A stretch of DNA of 42,201 bases. It comes from a virus. A program made the translations under genes and the position numbers. Location of the stretch: the IMG/VR virus record IMGVR_UViG_3300007541_000003, positions 1 to 42,201 of that record. The stretch is one strand, 5' to 3'. The notes beneath the pieces are model-generated. The model had not been told where the DNA came from, did not search any database, and worked only from the letters and a program-made list of their open reading frames with translations. Below, in pieces: positions 38,855 through 42,201 of this stretch; positions within the stretch are counted from its first letter, which is position 1, and each line of letters starts with the position of its first letter.

Positions 38855-41800
38855 CTATTTTACTAGCTGCCTAAGTCTCCGTTTGAGCTCTTCCGGCAGC
38901 AGATCACCAGGCACCGTCAGGTCAAAGTCGTCACTCGAAACACGGCGGCCAGCGTTACCCGACACGTCTAAGTACGGCTCGTCATCGGCGGCGTCGGCCT
39001 GCTCGTCAAGTTGGAGGTTGCCAAACAGCGAGTCACTTAGCGGGATTGAGCTGGTTTGCAGGACGCCCTGAGAGTCGAGGTACTCAAACAGGCCGCCGCC
39101 TGCGGTACCGCCACCACCTCCACTGCCGGAGTACCCGCCACCACTGCCAAACGATTGCAGCCCGGACAGCACGCCCTCACGTATGACGCCGCCGGTCGTG
39201 TCGAATACTTTCTCGCCGCGGCCGGGGTTCTCCACGGCTACGTGTACGTGGTCTTGATGATCGCCGTCGCCTTTCCATAAAAACTCCAACGTGTGTCCAT
39301 TCGGTGATTCGACTTCGAGATAGCCAACTTGACCGGACGCCAGGGAAGCCGCTTGCTCTTTGGTTCCGCCTGCGGCCAAGACGGCAGCGTAGGCGATTGC
39401 GTCTCCACGCAGCTCGCTTTCAGGCGTCCCGCCTGCTGATTGTGCGAGAGCTCCGATGTCCAGGGCGCCGCCTTCACTGTGGTTAGAGTCGTAATCCGTG
39501 CCGCGGTAGGCGCTGGTGATCTGCAAAGGCTCACCGCCAACCCACTTGGAGATCATGTAACCCAGCCGCACGATGTCGGGGTTGAGCTGATCAGGCGACG
39601 TGCCGTTGACCCAATCCATACGCGGCTTGCCCTTTGGCTTGTTGGGCGGCCGCCAAAGCGTCGGCTTCTTGTACTTTCGGGGGCCGCCAATGTAGAGGCC
39701 CAGCTCGTCGGCCTTCTTTTCGAGCTTGTCTAGTTCCCGTTCCAGGGGCTTCGTGTTCTTGTTCGGCTTCTTTGACACTTGGATGCCCTCGAACTTGTCG
39801 AGGAAGTCGCCGGTGCCCCACTGCGAGCTACCGATGTAGGCCGCCTGCTGTTGTGCGGACTGATCCACGGTGCCCATGATTCCGAGGATGCTGGGCGAGT
39901 TGACGAATAGGTCGTTTTTTCCTTTGAGCCCGTCGGCGGTGTACTTAGCTGCCTGCTCTGGCGTTCCGTATAGCTCCGGGGCTTCCCAATGTGGGCCGAT
40001 GTTCAACCAGTTGTTGTAGCCGCGCTGAACGTACTTGGAGTACGACCAGCCCTGTTCGGCTCGCACCCAAGCACCGACCATTAGCGGATCGAGGCCCGTC
40101 TGTCGAACTAGCTCTTCGGCAAAGCGGGTCATCTCAGGCGATAGCGACTCGTGCCGGATCGTGACCCCGCCTTTCTGTCGTATCTGCTTACGCAGCTGAC
40201 GAATCCGCTTGACGATCTGCTTACGACGCGCCTCAGAAGTCTTGGGCTTGGTGTTTAGAATCTTTTCGTCGGTCTTGTCCGGGGCGGTGCGGGTCGGCGG
40301 CTTGTTGGTGGGCGCCGAAACGGTTGCGGTGCGGCCGTAGATGTTGTCCACGATAGCCTGAGCCCTGGCCGACACTTCGGGCGTAACGGCAACGTCAAGC
40401 GATCGACCCGATGGCAGGTTGAGGTCAAGACCACCCAGCTCAAACGACAGGTCTACTTTTGGCTTGTCTTTCTTGTCCCGGCCTTGTGCACGGTCAAGCG
40501 CCTTCTCGGAGGGGCTTTGGTAAGCCTCTTCTTCGTCTTTGGTCGAGCCGTTTCCTGACCAGTCAATCGCACCCATCCCCGAGGAACCAAGCGACAGGTC
40601 GTACTTGACGGGGGAGTCGGCCTTGGACTTGTAGAACTCTGGCCCTAGCTCGGGAATGATTGACCAATAGCTCTTCGGCACTTTGTTGTCGATCAGCCAC
40701 TTTCGCGTCTCGCGATCGAACTTGGCGAACTGTTTATCGCGCCACTTGTTGTCGTCGTCGTTCTTGACTCGTGGCAGCTCTTGGGAGAGGTTCAACCGCT
40801 CGTACCCTCGGGCCATCAGCATCTCGATGTAGGCCAGGTCGAGCCGCTCGTTTTGACCGAACTCGGCGTTCTCAGGCGTGACGTAGATGTTGAGCCCCGT
40901 CAGCAGTCGGCCAGCTGGTCCGCCGACAGTTGAACGGAAACGCCCCTGATCCTGTTCAGACGGTACTCGCTGGTTGAAGTACGACGTACCGCGACCGGCG
41001 ATTGGGGCGAGATTCATAGCGACGTTGAGCGCCCAGGGCAACATCGGCCGCCCTTCACGATCTTCGAGCAATACGTCGCCCAACCCAGCAGCCTGCGCGA
41101 TGCCCTGAATGATTGAGGCGGTGCCGCTCGGCTCGAACTTATCCAACTTACGCCCGGTCAGCATGTCTTGCCGGGTGACTGCCTGCGTGACCGTAGTGAT
41201 TACCGGGTTACCTAGCGCGAAAACGGGGCGCACCAGGTCTTCGATGCTGCGGCCACTGAAAATGCCGTCAATCAGCGTCAGGTCGGCCCAGGGAGCGCCA
41301 AAACCGATCGCAGCTGTATGACCGTTCCAGTTAGTTACGATCGGCGCGTAACGCGTCAAGTACTCCGGTAGCAATCCGTCAAGTTTGACCTGGCCGCTCA
41401 TGTCAGGCAGCCAGGGCGCGATCTTTGACCAGTCCTGGTTGATTGGGCTGCTGCCTTCCGCAATAGCGCCGTACGTGTAACCAATCGCGTTGAAGAAGCC
41501 CGGACGCAGCGCAATCTGCATCAGCTGCCTCGGAATGTTCTTTCTGTACCAGGTGTAGAAAAGGAACAGGTTCCGAATGACGGTGCGCTCGCGGAGGGTC
41601 AGATCGCCGTAGTCAAAGTGCGTCTGAACCATGACCATGAGCGAGTCCGCTACGTCGCCGTTGTTTCGGCGCATGGCCTGCATGAACGTCATAAAGCGCA
41701 CCGTGTCTTCACGAGCCGATGAAAACGACTGAGCTCCCCGGCCGATCTTTCCGGTACGGCCGAGCCCGAAGAATCCGCCCTGGGCTTTCGGGTTGGCGAT

Positions 41801-42201
41801 CTGTGCGATCTTGCGAACCGGGGTGCGCCACGAGGCAGCGATTGGGGCGCCCTCCATGTAGCGCGTAGCGTCAAGCATCAGGTCGGCGACCTGCAAGTTC
41901 GACCTGCCGCCAAACACGTCCATCATCAACAGGAAGTCCTCGTTCTTCATGCGTCCGATGCCAGGAACGTTGATTGTTCCGGAGAACGGCAGCTTGCTCA
42001 GCGGGGCACCGAACCACTTGGACATGCGTGAATCCCGCCCGAGCGCCAGGGCAAACAGCTTGGCGTTTGCGATCGGGTGCATTAGCACTCCGGTGTCGGT
42101 CTGCATCGACATCAGCAGGTCAGAAATCTGGTTGCGGACGTGGAACGCGGGGAAGTACGAGGTGACACCGGCTCGGAAGTTGCTCATGAACTTCTGCCAG
42201 A
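38855..42201 (-). CDS. Giant ejection protein, C-terminal part with two muralytic domains
   Basis: This is the rest of the 2,430-residue protein that begins at 4069; base 42078 joins base 1 in frame. Residues about 1320-1900 are long helical and hydrophobic stretches (for example LLMSMQTDTGVLMHPIANAK and IALRPGFFNAIGYTYGAIAE). Near residues 1995-2130 a lysozyme-like (glucosaminidase-type) domain has VGAWVRAEQGWSYSKY with a likely catalytic Glu, and GYNNWLNIGPHWEAPELYG. Near residues 2170-2300 an M15/LAS-type peptidase-like domain has NHSEGGALDIGALA and DHQDHVHVAVENPG. A Gly-rich linker and an acidic tail end the protein. It probably opens the cell wall during DNA entry, like T7 gp16, and may also form the channel. 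The gene ends six bases before the XhlA-like gene. Confidence 0.85.
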   Translation of the reverse strand, partial: WQKFMSNFRAGVTSYFPAFHVRNQISDLLMSMQTDTGVLMHPIANAKLFALALGRDSRMSKWFGAPLSKLPFSGTINVPGIGRMKNEDFLLMMDVFGGRSNLQVADLMLDATRYMEGAPIAASWRTPVRKIAQIANPKAQGGFFGLGRTGKIGRGAQSFSSAREDTVRFMTFMQAMRRNNGDVADSLMVMVQTHFDYGDLTLRERTVIRNLFLFYTWYRKNIPRQLMQIALRPGFFNAIGYTYGAIAEGSSPINQDWSKIAPWLPDMSGQVKLDGLLPEYLTRYAPIVTNWNGHTAAIGFGAPWADLTLIDGIFSGRSIEDLVRPVFALGNPVITTVTQAVTRQDMLTGRKLDKFEPSGTASIIQGIAQAAGLGDVLLEDREGRPMLPWALNVAMNLAPIAGRGTSYFNQRVPSEQDQGRFRSTVGGPAGRLLTGLNIYVTPENAEFGQNERLDLAYIEMLMARGYERLNLSQELPRVKNDDDNKWRDKQFAKFDRETRKWLIDNKVPKSYWSIIPELGPEFYKSKADSPVKYDLSLGSSGMGAIDWSGNGSTKDEEEAYQSPSEKALDRAQGRDKKDKPKVDLSFELGGLDLNLPSGRSLDVAVTPEVSARAQAIVDNIYGRTATVSAPTNKPPTRTAPDKTDEKILNTKPKTSEARRKQIVKRIRQLRKQIRQKGGVTIRHESLSPEMTRFAEELVRQTGLDPLMVGAWVRAEQGWSYSKYVQRGYNNWLNIGPHWEAPELYGTPEQAAKYTADGLKGKNDLFVNSPSILGIMGTVDQSAQQQAAYIGSSQWGTGDFLDKFEGIQVSKKPNKNTKPLERELDKLEKKADELGLYIGGPRKYKKPTLWRPPNKPKGKPRMDWVNGTSPDQLNPDIVRLGYMISKWVGGEPLQITSAYRGTDYDSNHSEGGALDIGALAQSAGGTPESELRGDAIAYAAVLAAGGTKEQAASLASGQVGYLEVESPNGHTLEFLWKGDGDHQDHVHVAVENPGRGEKVFDTTGGVIREGVLSGLQSFGSGGGYSGSGGGGGTAGGGLFEYLDSQGVLQTSSIPLSDSLFGNLQLDEQADAADDEPYLDVSGNAGRRVSSDDFDLTVPGDLLPEELKRRLRQLVK
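42079..42201. repeat. Terminal direct repeat, copy 2 (circle closure)
   Basis: These bases repeat 1-123 exactly. They lie inside the giant gene, whose frame is continuous across the join. Confidence 0.95.

Overview
The window is a complete tailed-phage genome cut open inside a gene. Bases 1-123 recur exactly at 42079-42201, so the molecule closes to a circle (or circularly permuted genome) of 42,078 bp. The gene content is that of a short-tailed virus: terminase, portal, scaffold, coat protein, two tubular-tail-like proteins, then very large ejection-type proteins. I see no integrase, excisionase or lysogeny repressor, and no T7-type RNA polymerase, so a strictly lytic podovirus-like phage outside the T7 RNA-polymerase group is the best reading. 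High GC, many GTG starts, TAnnnT-type -10 boxes and an M15-peptidase endolysin suggest an actinobacterial host. That host assignment is inference.

Layout. There are two blocks. The leftward (minus) block runs from 17.5 kb down to 1 and, through the circle junction, from 42.08 to 37.77 kb. In transcription order it carries two small proteins, the terminase subunits, portal, small head proteins, scaffold, a coat protein gene isolated between two hairpin terminators, connector and tail proteins, three internal-virion-like proteins, a giant 2,430-residue protein with lysozyme-like and M15-like domains at its C-terminus, and a lysis cassette (XhlA-like protein, small membrane protein, holin-like protein, endolysin). 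The rightward (plus) block runs from 18.1 to 37.5 kb. It carries small early genes, a ubiquitin-like conjugation cassette (21.3-25.6 kb), then replication, recombination and nucleotide metabolism: TOPRIM-ATPase, SNF2 ATPase, possible SSB, family A polymerase, RuvC-like resolvase, metallophosphoesterase, dNMP kinase and deoxyribosyltransferase. A tail-collar protein sits among them. The blocks diverge at 17.5-18.1 kb and converge at 37.55-37.77 kb.

Main result. Genes for a beta-grasp ubiquitin-like protein ending in Gly, an E2-like protein with a HPH...FCFG active-site region, a JAB/JAMM protease with every metal motif residue, a ThiF/E1-like adenylating enzyme and a zinc-knuckle protein lie together. 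The last four are coupled by 4-base GTGA overlaps. This looks like a full, phage-borne ubiquitin-like modification pathway. A strong promoter with a multi-hairpin leader precedes it, and a perfect terminator separates the modifier from the enzymes.

Regulatory DNA is rich: stem-loops with compensatory changes before early genes, a C-rich/hairpin/G-rich element present twice in opposite orientations, a recurring TGCTAAG(G/C)T promoter-like motif, and a GC-rich island (17.7-19.0 kb) with a CGCA microsatellite.
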